Both the position numbers and the translations under genes were made by a program. Positions 23,888 to 32,212 of a stretch of DNA of 64,000 nucleotides are shown piece after piece. The stretch covers positions 1-64,000 of the forward strand of contig CAYGRM010000003.1 of assembly GCA_964352225.1 (NCBI GenBank), written 5' to 3'. The notes under the pieces were generated by a model that searched no databases, was not told the origin of the DNA, and worked only from the letters and a program-made list of their open reading frames with translations. The DNA is from CAJQQY01 sp964352225 (GTDB lineage Bacteria > Bacteroidota > Bacteroidia > Chitinophagales > Saprospiraceae). Within the stretch, counting starts at the first letter, position 1; each line of letters begins with the position of its first letter.

Positions 23888-26467
23888 CTATCTTTTCATT
23901 TCAGAAAATATTGGAGCAATCAACTCCTCTGATTTATAGGGTTTCGGGATATAATTATTCATGCCGGAATTATAACAATTATCCACTTCCGATTTTAATA
24001 AACTAGCTGTCATAGCGATAATTGGAATCGCAGTTTCTTTTCCTTCTGATTTTTCTATTTCTCTGATTTTTCGAGTTGCTTCGAAACCATTCATTACAGG
24101 CATTTGTACATCCATCAAAATGAGGTCGTAGTTTCCTGTTTTAAATTTCTCAACAGCTAACGCTCCATTCTCTACCACATCAATTTTTATATTTTTTATA
24201 AAAAAGGATAAATCATCTTGTGCGATCATTTGGTTAAATGGATTGTCTTCGGCAAGTAAAACTCGAATGCCTTCGAGGGAAGTAGTCATCTTTTTTAATT
24301 TGTCTTCGGTGATAATTCCTTCGTTTATCGCATTACTAGCAGCAATGACTAATGGTAGTTCTATAAAGAAAGTACTACCCTGCCCTTCTTCGCTTTCTGC
24401 CCAGATTTTTCCGTTTTGTAATTCAACCAATTGTTTCGAGATACTTAATCCTAATCCTGTGCCTCCGTAACTTCGAGTCGTAGAATCTTTTGCTTGTTCG
24501 AATGCCCCAAATATTTTTTCTACTTTTTCTTTTGGAATGCCTATTCCAGTATCCTTGACGATAAATTTCAATCGATCGTTTTCTTTTCGTAACAATATAT
24601 TTACATTTCCTTTTTCGGTAAACTTGATGGCGTTACCTGCGAGATTAATTAAAATTTGATTCAGTCGAGTGGGATCACCCATGATTAATTCAGGTACTTC
24701 TTCGTCGATTTGATAATTGAGTTGAAGTCCTTTTTCTTCAGCTTTGAATTTTAAAATTTGAGTGACATTTTCGATGACCGCAACTGGACTCGTTGGAATG
24801 GATTCGATATCGAGTTTGCCCGCTTCTATTTTTGATAGATCCAAAACGTCGTTGAGGATAACGACTAGATTATCAGAACTAGTTTTCATCGCATGAAGAA
24901 ATACGTCTTGCGAAGGAGGGTGCTCGTTCCGTTCTAAAATCTTGACCATACCTGAAATCGCATGCATCGGCGTACGAATCTCGTGGCTCATGTTGGCGAG
25001 GAATTGCTCTTTATATTTTTCGGATTGTTCTACTTTTTTCTTTTGTTCCTCGATGATGGCTTTTTGTTGGCGAGTCACTTTGAGGCGATTAAAAATGACT
25101 AAAGCCAAAAATGAAATCAATAAAAGTCCTATTCCGATGGCGATTGACAGCTTTTGTTGATTCTCCTTTTTTTGAGTTTCTATCGCTACCCGTTTTTCAT
25201 TTTCCAGGTCATCAATAGCTTTTTGTTTTTCATACTCAGATTGGACTTGCAATTGGATTGCTGCTTTTTGGTTTTCTTCGCTCTCCAAACTGTCCCGCAC
25301 TTGAAAATAAAGCTCGTTCATCTCCAATGCCTCTTTGTATTTCCCAGCGGCCTTGTAAGTGCTAAAGAGATTCTGGGCAGCTGTTCCAATAGAAGAGAAT
25401 TCTCCTATTTCTTGAAGAATAGCCAGGCCTCTTTTACCATAAGAAATTGCTTTGGTATGATGCCCTTGAGCAGCATAAATACTCCCCATGACAATTATGA
25501 TATTTGCGATGCCCCCCTTGTTCCCTCTTTCTTCAAAAAATTCTAAACCTGTATTACAATACTTTAATGCAAGCTTATAATCGCCTCGCTCGAAATATCT
25601 TTTACCCAGACTCGCTGAAATCCCTGCCACGCCAGGTTTGATTCCCAATTCCTCAAAAGTTTTCAAAGCCTTTTTAAGATATTCTATTGCCTTAGCGTCG
25701 TCTCCTAGTTTTACATAAATGTTGGCAATATTGTTAAGGGTACCTGCTACCGCATCTTTTCTACCTACTTCTCCATAGAAGGCTAAATTTTCGGAATAAA
25801 CGCTAAGCGCTGCTTCGTAATCTCCTAGTTCAAGGTATGTGGTTGCAATGAAATTTTTAGCACTCGCCTTTCCTTGAAAGTCTCCTACTTCTTCACTGAG
25901 TTTAGCGCCCCGATTGAGGTAGTCAAGAGCTTGACTAAGATCCCCTTGCTTTATTAAAATCACTCCGATATTGGCAAAGATTTGTCCGCTCCTTTTTTTA
26001 TCCTTCATTTCCTTACTGATCTCTAAACCTTGGAAATAGTATTCGAGCGCTTTGGATAGGTCCCCTTTTCGGTAGTAAATAGATCCAATATTAGTTAAAG
26101 CGTTTCTGATTCCTTTTTTATATCTGATCTCTTTAGAAATCGTTAAACTCTGGGAATAAGATTCAAATGCCTGGTCAGGTTCACCTTTCGTAATAAAAGA
26201 AGTCCCTTGTGTATTTAAGGCTTCAACCATCCACTTTTTATGGCCGGTTGATTCTGCCAGGTCATATTCTAATTGAGCAAAATAAAAGGCGCTGTCGGGA
26301 TTATTAAAGCGGTAGCCATCCCAAGCTATCGTCTGTATGGCTTGTAGACGGGAGGTGTCGGGAAGTGAGGTGTCGTTCCAAATTGTGAATAGGGAATCGA
26401 GATTGACTTGTGCTGCCGCTGAAAAAGAAAGATTTAAGAAAAGGAATGTTAAGATTAGATTTTTCAT
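23888..26467 (-). CDS. TPR-containing hybrid histidine kinase
   Basis: 859 residues: signal peptide (1-19, ending AAAQ), about nine TPR repeats in the periplasm (40-390, e.g. ALTNIGSIYYRKGDLSKALE), a coiled coil (400-435), one transmembrane helix (441-460), DHp domain with His495 in ANMSHEIRTPMHAISG, HATPase domain (N-box NQILINLAGNAIKF, G1 DTGIGIP, GTGLGLSIS) and a C-terminal receiver (Asp786 in LILMDVQMPVMNG). Typical Bacteroidota hybrid kinase with a TPR sensor. The neighbouring Hpt gene and LytTR regulators make a phosphorelay likely: His495 - Asp786 - Hpt - LytTR. It is separate from the Hpt gene by 137 bp. Confidence 0.95.
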   Translation of the reverse strand: MKNLILTFLFLNLSFSAAAQVNLDSLFTIWNDTSLPDTSRLQAIQTIAWDGYRFNNPDSAFYFAQLEYDLAESTGHKKWMVEALNTQGTSFITKGEPDQAFESYSQSLTISKEIRYKKGIRNALTNIGSIYYRKGDLSKALEYYFQGLEISKEMKDKKRSGQIFANIGVILIKQGDLSQALDYLNRGAKLSEEVGDFQGKASAKNFIATTYLELGDYEAALSVYSENLAFYGEVGRKDAVAGTLNNIANIYVKLGDDAKAIEYLKKALKTFEELGIKPGVAGISASLGKRYFERGDYKLALKYCNTGLEFFEERGNKGGIANIIIVMGSIYAAQGHHTKAISYGKRGLAILQEIGEFSSIGTAAQNLFSTYKAAGKYKEALEMNELYFQVRDSLESEENQKAAIQLQVQSEYEKQKAIDDLENEKRVAIETQKKENQQKLSIAIGIGLLLISFLALVIFNRLKVTRQQKAIIEEQKKKVEQSEKYKEQFLANMSHEIRTPMHAISGMVKILERNEHPPSQDVFLHAMKTSSDNLVVILNDVLDLSKIEAGKLDIESIPTSPVAVIENVTQILKFKAEEKGLQLNYQIDEEVPELIMGDPTRLNQILINLAGNAIKFTEKGNVNILLRKENDRLKFIVKDTGIGIPKEKVEKIFGAFEQAKDSTTRSYGGTGLGLSISKQLVELQNGKIWAESEEGQGSTFFIELPLVIAASNAINEGIITEDKLKKMTTSLEGIRVLLAEDNPFNQMIAQDDLSFFIKNIKIDVVENGALAVEKFKTGNYDLILMDVQMPVMNGFEATRKIREIEKSEGKETAIPIIAMTASLLKSEVDNCYNSGMNNYIPKPYKSEELIAPIFSEMKR

Positions 26468-26604
26468 TTCGTTTTGGTTTTATTCATTTCAGAAAAAATT
26501 GGAGCTAACAACTGCCTAGTGTAAAAGGTGACTTTTCAAACTAATTGATAAAAAGAGGAATGGTTTAAAGGATAGGTGTATTTTTATTTTTGAGGATTGG
26601 TAAG

Positions 26605-26976
26605 TTAAACAAAATTCTTTTCAATTATAGAATCCACTTCTCCACAAGCTCCATCTAGTTTCTCTAGAATTCCATTAATTAAAATTTCCAAATCATCTAG
26701 AGGCATTGTTTGATACTCGAATTCTAATCGTCGGATGGGCATGACTACATTTTGAATCCCAAAGAATTGAAGCTGAGGACTCATCTGATGCAAAGTTTGC
26801 CGAATCATTTTTCGGTCATTATCATTTAGGTGTTTTTTCAAATCTTCTACCCTAGCTGGAATAAGTTCCTGAAACTGACGGAGGTACCTTTCCAGTCGAT
26901 TATTATCTCCTCTTGAAATATTAATAAGATTTTGAGGATCAATATAATTTGTATTCCACTCTATTTCCATGATCAA
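26605..26976 (-). CDS. Hpt-like phosphotransfer protein
   Basis: 123 residues, all helical, soluble. The helix RKMIRQTLHQMSPQLQFFGI carries the H-x-x-(K/S)-x-x-x-x-x-x-G pattern of Hpt domains (His63; Gly73), where LHQMSPQLQFFG replaces the usual AHxLKGxxxxxG. It probably accepts phosphate from the hybrid kinase's receiver and passes it to the LytTR or REC-cyclase regulators. Same strand as the kinase and directly upstream of it. The missing Lys/Gly after His makes it a divergent Hpt, so confidence is moderate. Confidence 0.7.
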   Translation of the reverse strand: MIMEIEWNTNYIDPQNLINISRGDNNRLERYLRQFQELIPARVEDLKKHLNDNDRKMIRQTLHQMSPQLQFFGIQNVVMPIRRLEFEYQTMPLDDLEILINGILEKLDGACGEVDSIIEKNFV

Positions 26977-27090
26977 ATAATTAAGTGTTTTTCCTTTTCC
27001 AACAAGTTAAATATTATTCTGTAGGTAAAAAAACAATTGTAGAATATGTGCAAATCGGTTTTCAGTTAATTCATTGTAGTCAAGGAATAA

Positions 27091-27128
27091 AAGAAAGTAG
27101 TCAAGATAATAACCTTGACTACTTTCTC
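27091..27128 (-). terminator. Terminator of the 27176 lipoprotein gene
   Basis: AGAAAGTAGTCAAG / CTTGACTACTTTCT, loop ATAATAAC, followed on the minus strand by TTTATT. Confidence 0.85.
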
Positions 27129-27175
27129 TTAATTTAGATAGTTAAATCTAAAAAAATAGGTAATAGATTATTATT

Positions 27176-27853
27176 CTAGTTTACTTTTATTTTATCTGAT
27201 TCATTCATCACGTCGCTAGGTGCTCCGAAAATAAACCATGGAAAAGTCGCAGCTCCATCCATAATGATTGAACAAGATTGATATAAACCCCGATACTGAT
27301 CCGCTGGAGCATTATTCCCTTGTCCGTTATCATATACTGTGAAGTAGACATAGTTTCCAACAGAGTTTGGATTACAAGGTGGTGCAGGAGCTCCCGGTGG
27401 CGGTGGCGGTGGTGATGGAAATGTATTGACAATCACTTCCGTAATAATACCGCCGTAGATGGCATAATTCCCATCAACCACCATGCTTGTGGTCTCTAGC
27501 AAATAATGAGCTTCAAAAGGCCCAAATGCTTGCTGTACTTCAGCACTGCCATGAGCTCCTCCATTATTTTCTGTACCTGAGAAGCTAATGGTAGTTGTTC
27601 CTCCAAAGCCCGTATAATTACCATGGGCATGAGCGCTATTAGACCTGGTAGTCGCACTAGAAGATGAGTTACTTGGCAGTACGTCCAGAGAAATAACTTC
27701 CCAAGCCGGAATGTCACTATCATTGTTCATAATCCACACAGAACTAGGTTCTTCTACTTGTTGATAGTCAACATCTGTTGGAGTAGTTTCTTCTTTTGCA
27801 CATCCGAACATAAGAGCAAGTAAAAGAGTCGATAAAAATAATAACTTTTTCAT
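27176..27853 (-). CDS. Lipoprotein with proline-rich segment, unknown
   Basis: 225 residues from the start at 27853 (MKKLLFLSTLLLALMFGC, lipobox MFGC, Cys18), preferred over the ORF start at 27910 that adds a non-signal peptide. The mature part has an Asp/Ser-rich linker, a Ser/His/Gly-rich beta region (AHAHGNYTGFGGTTTISF), the strand-like AEVQQAFGPFEAHYLLETTS, and a proline stretch (SPPPPPPGAPAPP) before the last ~60 residues. No family recognised. It sits in the signalling island. Its divergent promoter region carries the same ACCGTT-type sites as its neighbours. Confidence 0.7.
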   Translation of the reverse strand: MKKLLFLSTLLLALMFGCAKEETTPTDVDYQQVEEPSSVWIMNNDSDIPAWEVISLDVLPSNSSSSATTRSNSAHAHGNYTGFGGTTTISFSGTENNGGAHGSAEVQQAFGPFEAHYLLETTSMVVDGNYAIYGGIITEVIVNTFPSPPPPPPGAPAPPCNPNSVGNYVYFTVYDNGQGNNAPADQYRGLYQSCSIIMDGAATFPWFIFGAPSDVMNESDKIKVN

Positions 27854-27965
27854 TTCGTAAAATTTTTGAAGGTTATAAAATGTTAAAAAAATGAGGAAAT
27901 ATTCCTCCATCTTGGCGACTTGTATGTTTGATTTTTAAAAAGAATAATTGCGCCTTGATGATGTA

Positions 27966-28034
27966 ATATTAGATACAACCTACTCAACAACAAAGCTATT
28001 TTTATCCTATGGCAACTTCATTTTCAAACGGTTG
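27966..28034 (-). promoter_or_regulatory. LytTR-like operator and promoter of the 27176 gene
   Basis: On the minus strand: ACCGTTTGA (at 28032) and GCCATAGGATAAA (at 28013), 19 bp apart, then GCTTTG (-33) and TAATATTAC (-7). The CCATAGGATAAA half is the same as at 22456. It mirrors the plus-strand promoter of the 28171 gene. Confidence 0.55.
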
Positions 28035-28068
28035 ATCCAACGGTCAATTACCGTTGGATCAACCGTTT
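28026..28068. promoter_or_regulatory. Perfect palindromic operator between divergent genes
   Basis: Arms of 19 bp (AAACGGTTGATCCAACGGT and its perfect complement) around CAATT. Each arm contains two ACCGTT half-sites. Lies between the divergent genes 27176 (minus) and 28171 (plus), so it can serve both. Candidate binding site of a LytTR regulator. Confidence 0.65.
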
Positions 28069-28133
28069 AAGCAATCGTCTTCCCATTGGATAAGTATGCC
28101 TTGCTTTAGAGTAAGTGTTACCTCTATATTGTG
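28062..28133 (+). promoter_or_regulatory. LytTR-like operator and promoter of the 28171 gene
   Basis: Half-sites ACCGTTTAA (28062) and CCCATTGGATAAG (28082), 20 bp apart. TTG (28101) and TATATTGT (28125) form a -33/-7 pair 24 bp apart. The whole layout is the same, to the base, as at 29578-29648. Confidence 0.62.
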
Positions 28134-28170
28134 GTCATAATCAATTAATAACCTTTGAAAAACCAAGAAA

Positions 28171-28599
28171 ATGAAAACATTAATTATTGCCTTATTGACT
28201 TTGACTTCAACGATCATAACAGCACAAAGTACCGTAACATGGGTAGGAGGAACACCTGGAAATGAGACATCGTGGGACGAACCTAAGAACTGGAGTAATC
28301 AACTCGTTCCTAATAAATATTCAAATGTTTATATCCCTGCTGTGTCAACTTCAACTTTTTCAAATCCTGCTATTACGAATGGAATCATAGAGTTGAATTC
28401 TTTGCAAATAGAATCAACGGCTAAACTAACCATTGACAAAATGGCAAAACTTATTGTACGTGGAAATGCAGATGGCATATTTGCTGGTAATGTCAATATC
28501 AAAGGTTCTTTCATTGTATGGGATGAGGTAAGTGATAAAGAAATAGATGTGAAAGTTGCTTTACTAAATAGTTATACTTCGCCTTATTCTAAATATTAA
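28171..28599 (+). CDS. Small secreted protein, paralogue of 29684
   Basis: 142 residues with a signal peptide (IIALLTLTSTIITAQ). The mature part starts TVTWVGGTPGNETSWDEPKNW and continues with short beta-strand repeats (SNVYIPAV, ELNSLQIESTAKLTIDKMAK, LIVRGNAD, NIKGSFIVWD). The WxGGxxxxxxSWDxxxNW...VP...VYIP pattern is the kind found in the repeat units of large Bacteroidota surface proteins, here as a stand-alone unit without a T9SS domain. It shares about 70% identity with 29684 and a conserved promoter, with a LytTR gene between them. Role unknown; probably an output of the LytTR system. Confidence 0.72.
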   Translation: MKTLIIALLTLTSTIITAQSTVTWVGGTPGNETSWDEPKNWSNQLVPNKYSNVYIPAVSTSTFSNPAITNGIIELNSLQIESTAKLTIDKMAKLIVRGNADGIFAGNVNIKGSFIVWDEVSDKEIDVKVALLNSYTSPYSKY

Positions 28600-28612
28600 T
28601 CTTAAAAAACCA

Positions 28613-28654
28613 AAAGCTGGGTATCATTTAATTATGATACCCAGTAAACTTTTT
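28613..28654. terminator. Bidirectional terminator
   Basis: CTGGGTATCAT / ATGATACCCAG hairpin with an AT loop, between the convergent 28171 and 28669 genes. Flanking A- and T-runs on both sides. Confidence 0.85.
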
Positions 28655-28668
28655 AGGTTTGCTATTTT

Positions 28669-29394
28669 TCATTGAAATGATTCCCACCATATTTTAAAAT
28701 CATCTTTTTTTCTACGTGCAATCGGAATGCTAGAACCATCGGAAAGCATTACTAGACTACTATTGGGATATGTTCTAATATGAGTAGAATTAATTAGGTG
28801 AGATTTATGGCATCGAAAAAACCCTTTTTCATCTAAGATATGTTCAAGTTCGCCTAATGTCTTACTAGAAAGTTTTTTCTTTTGATTTTTCAAATATATA
28901 AAACTGTAATTACGATCTCCTTCAATTCGAATAATATTTCTTAGGATAAATTGTATCTCTCCCTCTTGAGTTTGCAAAACTAATGTTGGCTCGCTACTCT
29001 TATGCTTTTTCGCATTATTTCTTTTTACAAATATTCGATACCGATTAATGGCTTGTTTAAGCTCTTTCGGATTGAAAGGTTTGACCAAAAAATCAAAGGC
29101 ATTAAATCGGATGGCTTTGATCGCATATTGGCTATAAGAAGAAATGATAATCGTTTGAAAATTAATTTCATCTAACTGTTCCAGCAAATCAAAACCTGTC
29201 ATATCTCCTAACTCTATATCTAAAAAAATTAAGTCTGGTTGAATCATTTTTATTTTTACTAGCGCTTCACTTCCGCTACTCGCAACAGAAAATTTAGTCA
29301 ATTCAGGTAGATATTCATTTAGTTTTTTTTGTAATAAATTTCTAATTAGCAAATCATCATCAATGATTAATGATTTTATTTTAAGGGTTTTCAT
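28669..29394 (-). CDS. LytTR-family response regulator (second copy)
   Basis: 241 residues, same architecture as 21532: receiver domain (SLIIDDDLLIRNLL, Asp in DLIFLDIEL, SSYSQYAIKAIRFNAFDF, KPFNPKE) and LytTR domain (FILRNIIRIEGDRNYSFIYL, FFRCHKSHLIN, LVMLSDGSSIPIARRKKDDF). The two LytTR domains are nearly the same in sequence at the DNA-contact positions visible, so they probably recognise the same site. It lies between the paralogous secreted-protein genes 28171 and 29684, whose promoters carry the ACCGTT half-sites. Its start is the obvious ATG. Confidence 0.92.
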   Translation of the reverse strand: MKTLKIKSLIIDDDLLIRNLLQKKLNEYLPELTKFSVASSGSEALVKIKMIQPDLIFLDIELGDMTGFDLLEQLDEINFQTIIISSYSQYAIKAIRFNAFDFLVKPFNPKELKQAINRYRIFVKRNNAKKHKSSEPTLVLQTQEGEIQFILRNIIRIEGDRNYSFIYLKNQKKKLSSKTLGELEHILDEKGFFRCHKSHLINSTHIRTYPNSSLVMLSDGSSIPIARRKKDDFKIWWESFQ

Positions 29395-29576
29395 TGGTTA
29401 TTTTTTTAAAAAAGCCTTTACAAGAAATTTTGCATTTATACTTTTTTTCAAAATAAATGTGTTGTTTTTTATTTTAAAACATTTTTTAATTATAACAAAA
29501 TTTTTATTGATAATATTTTATTTGTATTAATAATATTGATAATATACAACTAAAATCAAAATTCACCCCTTTTTTT

Positions 29577-29649
29577 GACCGTTAGATCAATTATATTACC
29601 GTTGGATAAATAAGACTTGCATTAGAGCTCAATATTTCGTTAAATTATA
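29577..29649 (+). promoter_or_regulatory. LytTR-like operator and promoter of the 29684 gene
   Basis: Half-sites ACCGTTAGATCAA (29578) and ACCGTTGGATAAA (29598), 20 bp apart. TTG (29617) and TAAATTAT (29641) 24 bp apart. Same layout as the 28171 promoter and, with a 2-bp shorter spacer, as at 22434. Confidence 0.62.
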
Positions 29650-29683
29650 ATAGTAACCATTTAACTTCTTAAAACCATTTGAT

Positions 29684-30088
29684 ATGAAAACGCTAATAAT
29701 ATTTTTACTCCTGCTTTCTTCCACTCTTCTGCTCGCACAAAAATCCATTACTTGGGTAGGTGGAACTCCCGGAAATGAAACTTCTTGGGACGAACCAAAG
29801 AACTGGAGTTCTCATCATGTACCCAATGAATTTTCTAATGTATATATTCCTGATGTATCAACTTCTTCTTATTCGAATCCAATTATTAAGGGGGGAATTA
29901 TTGAATTGAATTCATTACAAATAGAATCAACTGCCAAACTTACCATTCAAAAAATGGCCAAGGTTATCGTATATGGAAATGCGGAAGGTTTTTATGCTAA
30001 TAATTTTGAAATAAAAGGTTCCTTTATCGTACTTGATGAAGTTAGTGAAATGGAAACAGACCTTAAAATGGCTTTATTGAAAAACTAA
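29684..30088 (+). CDS. Small secreted protein, paralogue of 28171
   Basis: 134 residues with a signal peptide (IIFLLLLSSTLLLAQ). TWVGGTPGNETSWDEPKNW and ELNSLQIESTAKLTI are the same as in 28171; they differ mainly in surface-like positions. Same predicted stand-alone beta-strand unit and the same promoter layout. Gene plus promoter were probably duplicated together. Function unknown. A GC-rich bidirectional terminator follows. Confidence 0.72.
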   Translation: MKTLIIFLLLLSSTLLLAQKSITWVGGTPGNETSWDEPKNWSSHHVPNEFSNVYIPDVSTSSYSNPIIKGGIIELNSLQIESTAKLTIQKMAKVIVYGNAEGFYANNFEIKGSFIVLDEVSEMETDLKMALLKN

Positions 30089-30129
30089 AACTATTTATAT
30101 ATCAATTTTTAATTGACCCTTTAAAACAA

Positions 30130-30168
30130 AAACGGGGCTTCACTTATGCGAAGCCCCGTTAATTTTTT
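30130..30168. terminator. Bidirectional terminator
   Basis: AACGGGGCTTC / GAAGCCCCGTT with an 8-base loop, then AATTTTTTT. Between convergent genes 29684 and 30193. Confidence 0.9.
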
Positions 30169-30192
30169 TATATCCACTTTTTCACCTCAACT

Positions 30193-30552
30193 TTATTCTT
30201 GCTGTTCACTTATCGACTTAGTAATTTCAGAAATGACATCACCAGTATGGGCAGTCGTTTTATTTTCAATTAACATAATCTTACATTCCTCTATTGAGGA
30301 TACGCGATGTCTGATTCCTTTTTTTACAATAAAAAAATCTCCTGTATTCATCATGAAATCATTTCCATTTTCTATTTCAAAAAATAGACTTCCTTCCAAA
30401 ATGTAAAACATTTCATCTTCATTGAGGTGTGCATGCCATGGAACTTTGTCTCCTTTTATTTTAGCAATTTTAATATAGGTATCATTCACCTCACCAATTA
30501 TTTTTGGAGAAAAATAATCTTTGACATCTTTAAATTTTTCTAAAACATTCAT
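30193..30552 (-). CDS. Cupin-domain protein
   Basis: 119 residues forming a single cupin barrel: HAHLNEDEMFYILEGSLFFE (cupin motif 1, His/His/Glu metal ligands) and GDFFIVKKGIRHRVSS (motif 2, the HRV histidine). Short single-domain cupins bind a metal and can be epimerases, dioxygenases or sensors; the substrate is unknown. It is 33 bp downstream of the 30586 membrane-protein gene and probably in the same minus-strand operon with the MDR oxidoreductase. Confidence 0.88.
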   Translation of the reverse strand: MNVLEKFKDVKDYFSPKIIGEVNDTYIKIAKIKGDKVPWHAHLNEDEMFYILEGSLFFEIENGNDFMMNTGDFFIVKKGIRHRVSSIEECKIMLIENKTTAHTGDVISEITKSISEQQE

Positions 30553-30585
30553 AATTCAATTTTTAAAAGCGTTGAAGACAATAGG

Positions 30586-30987
30586 TTAAAGCATGGAAGC
30601 AATTATAAAAACCAAAAACTTCCCTCCTATAATTAAAAGCATTAAGGTGCAATATTTATTAAGTAACTTAATATTTACGTTAATTGGTTTTCCAATAATT
30701 TTTGCAATTATATCAATTAGCGAAAGTAACTTGTTAGCCACTTCAAGCAAAATATAAAAGAACAAATACCAAGCAACATCGATAAAAAAAGCTTGATAGC
30801 TAAACTCCGAAATTTTGTCTGAATGATAACTAGAAGTTTCAGAAAATTGAGTGCTAACTTTTCCGATGATGTTAATTTCATTTAGTACTTCCATTGAAAT
30901 AAAAACCGAATTAATAAAATAAATCAAGCACAACAAAATCGAAATATCCACATAAATATATCGCGATGGATTCAAATATTTTTTCAT
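30586..30987 (-). CDS. Small membrane protein, unknown
   Basis: 133 residues with three hydrophobic segments (YVDISILLCLIYFINSVFI, IDVAWYLFFYILLEVANKLL, LMLLIIGGKFLVFIIASML). No recognised family; a DUF2975-like or unknown small integral protein. Its start overlaps the stop of the MDR gene by 4 bp (ATGA), so translation is coupled. Confidence 0.65.
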   Translation of the reverse strand: MKKYLNPSRYIYVDISILLCLIYFINSVFISMEVLNEINIIGKVSTQFSETSSYHSDKISEFSYQAFFIDVAWYLFFYILLEVANKLLSLIDIIAKIIGKPINVNIKLLNKYCTLMLLIIGGKFLVFIIASML

Positions 30988-32027
30988 TTTGAGGGGTTTA
31001 AAATAATGACTACGTTTCCTTTTTTATGTCCTTGATCAATGTACCGATGAGCTGCTGCCGTTTCTTCCAAGAAGTATGGAGTATCAATTATCGTCTTTAA
31101 TTTTCCAGTCTCAAAAAGTCCTTTTATTTCTTTGAGAAAACTTTTAGTCTTTGCTAGAGGTAAGGCTCCGGTAGCTGAAAACTTAGCTTTCTTTTTTCCG
31201 AAAATTGAAGTTCGTATAACTTGTAAAAGAAGGCTCATTCCTAATACTGGAGAAAGGTATTCACCGTTTTCGGTTAACGATTTTTTACATTTTGAAAAAC
31301 TGCTTTTACCAACAGTATCATAAATAATATCATAAGTTTTTCCATTCTGAGTGAAGTCTTCTTTTTTATAATTGATCACATAATCTGCTCCAAGGGATTT
31401 TACTAATTCAATATTTTGAGTACTGCAAACGCCAGTAACAGTTGCTCCTAGATGTTTGGCAATTTGAACAGCAGCAGTTCCCAAACTTCCTGATGCTCCA
31501 TTTATTAAAATACTTTGTCCAGCTTGAAGTTGGGTTACTTCTTGAAGAAAATTCCAAGATGTCATTGGGCCATCCCCCACTCCTGCAACTTGTTCAAAAG
31601 AAATATTTTCAGGCATCTGAGTGATAATTCCGTCTTCTTTAATACAAATATATTCGGCGTGCGTACCAAATGTATCGAGGGATTCTCCAAACACTTTATC
31701 ACCTATTTTAAAATCAGCCACATCTCTACCAATCTTTTCTACCACTCCTGAAAATGAAGTTCCAGGTATTGGATTTTTAGGTTTTGTAAGTCCCAAATAC
31801 AACCGTCCAAGAAGTGGCTTCCCTGTTCGCATCATTGTTCCTGCGGTATCAATTGCAGCTGCATGAATTTTCACTAGAACTTCATTTTCTTTTGGTGTAG
31901 GTTTATCTACAACTTGAAGTTGAAGTATTTCTGGCCCACCATAGCCTGTAGAAATAATTGCTTTCATTTTGCTCGAATCCATTTTTTTAGATTTCACTTT
32001 GTTAGATTTGATTTTTGTTGAGTTCAT
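30984..32027 (-). CDS. MDR-superfamily NAD(P)-dependent oxidoreductase
   Basis: 347 residues of the zinc-type alcohol dehydrogenase/quinone reductase family: MKAIISTGYGGPEILQLQVV (GroES-like domain start), PIPGTSFSGVVEKIG, and the nucleotide-binding LINGASGSLGTAAVQIAKHLGATVTG. The zinc-ligand cysteines of true ADHs are not evident, so quinone-oxidoreductase-like. The ORF start (32027) gives a Lys-rich 20-residue N-tail (KIKSNKVKSKK); the start at 31967 (MKAIIS) matches the usual family length better. It reduces a carbonyl or double bond with NAD(P)H. First gene of a unit with 30586 and the cupin. Confidence 0.85.
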   Translation of the reverse strand: MNSTKIKSNKVKSKKMDSSKMKAIISTGYGGPEILQLQVVDKPTPKENEVLVKIHAAAIDTAGTMMRTGKPLLGRLYLGLTKPKNPIPGTSFSGVVEKIGRDVADFKIGDKVFGESLDTFGTHAEYICIKEDGIITQMPENISFEQVAGVGDGPMTSWNFLQEVTQLQAGQSILINGASGSLGTAAVQIAKHLGATVTGVCSTQNIELVKSLGADYVINYKKEDFTQNGKTYDIIYDTVGKSSFSKCKKSLTENGEYLSPVLGMSLLLQVIRTSIFGKKKAKFSATGALPLAKTKSFLKEIKGLFETGKLKTIIDTPYFLEETAAAHRYIDQGHKKGNVVIILNPSK

Positions 32028-32212
32028 CTTTAATTTTTTTAGGTTAACAAAAATGAAAAGTTGTTTCGCTTTTCATACCTCAAAATTAAAGCAAGCGGGA
32101 AGGGAAATCGTTCTAAATTATAAATTGGAACTTATTGATTGGAAATAAATAATACGAATGTAAATAGGTGAGTTAATGATATGCGACTAAATTTATCTTT
32201 TACAATATGATT

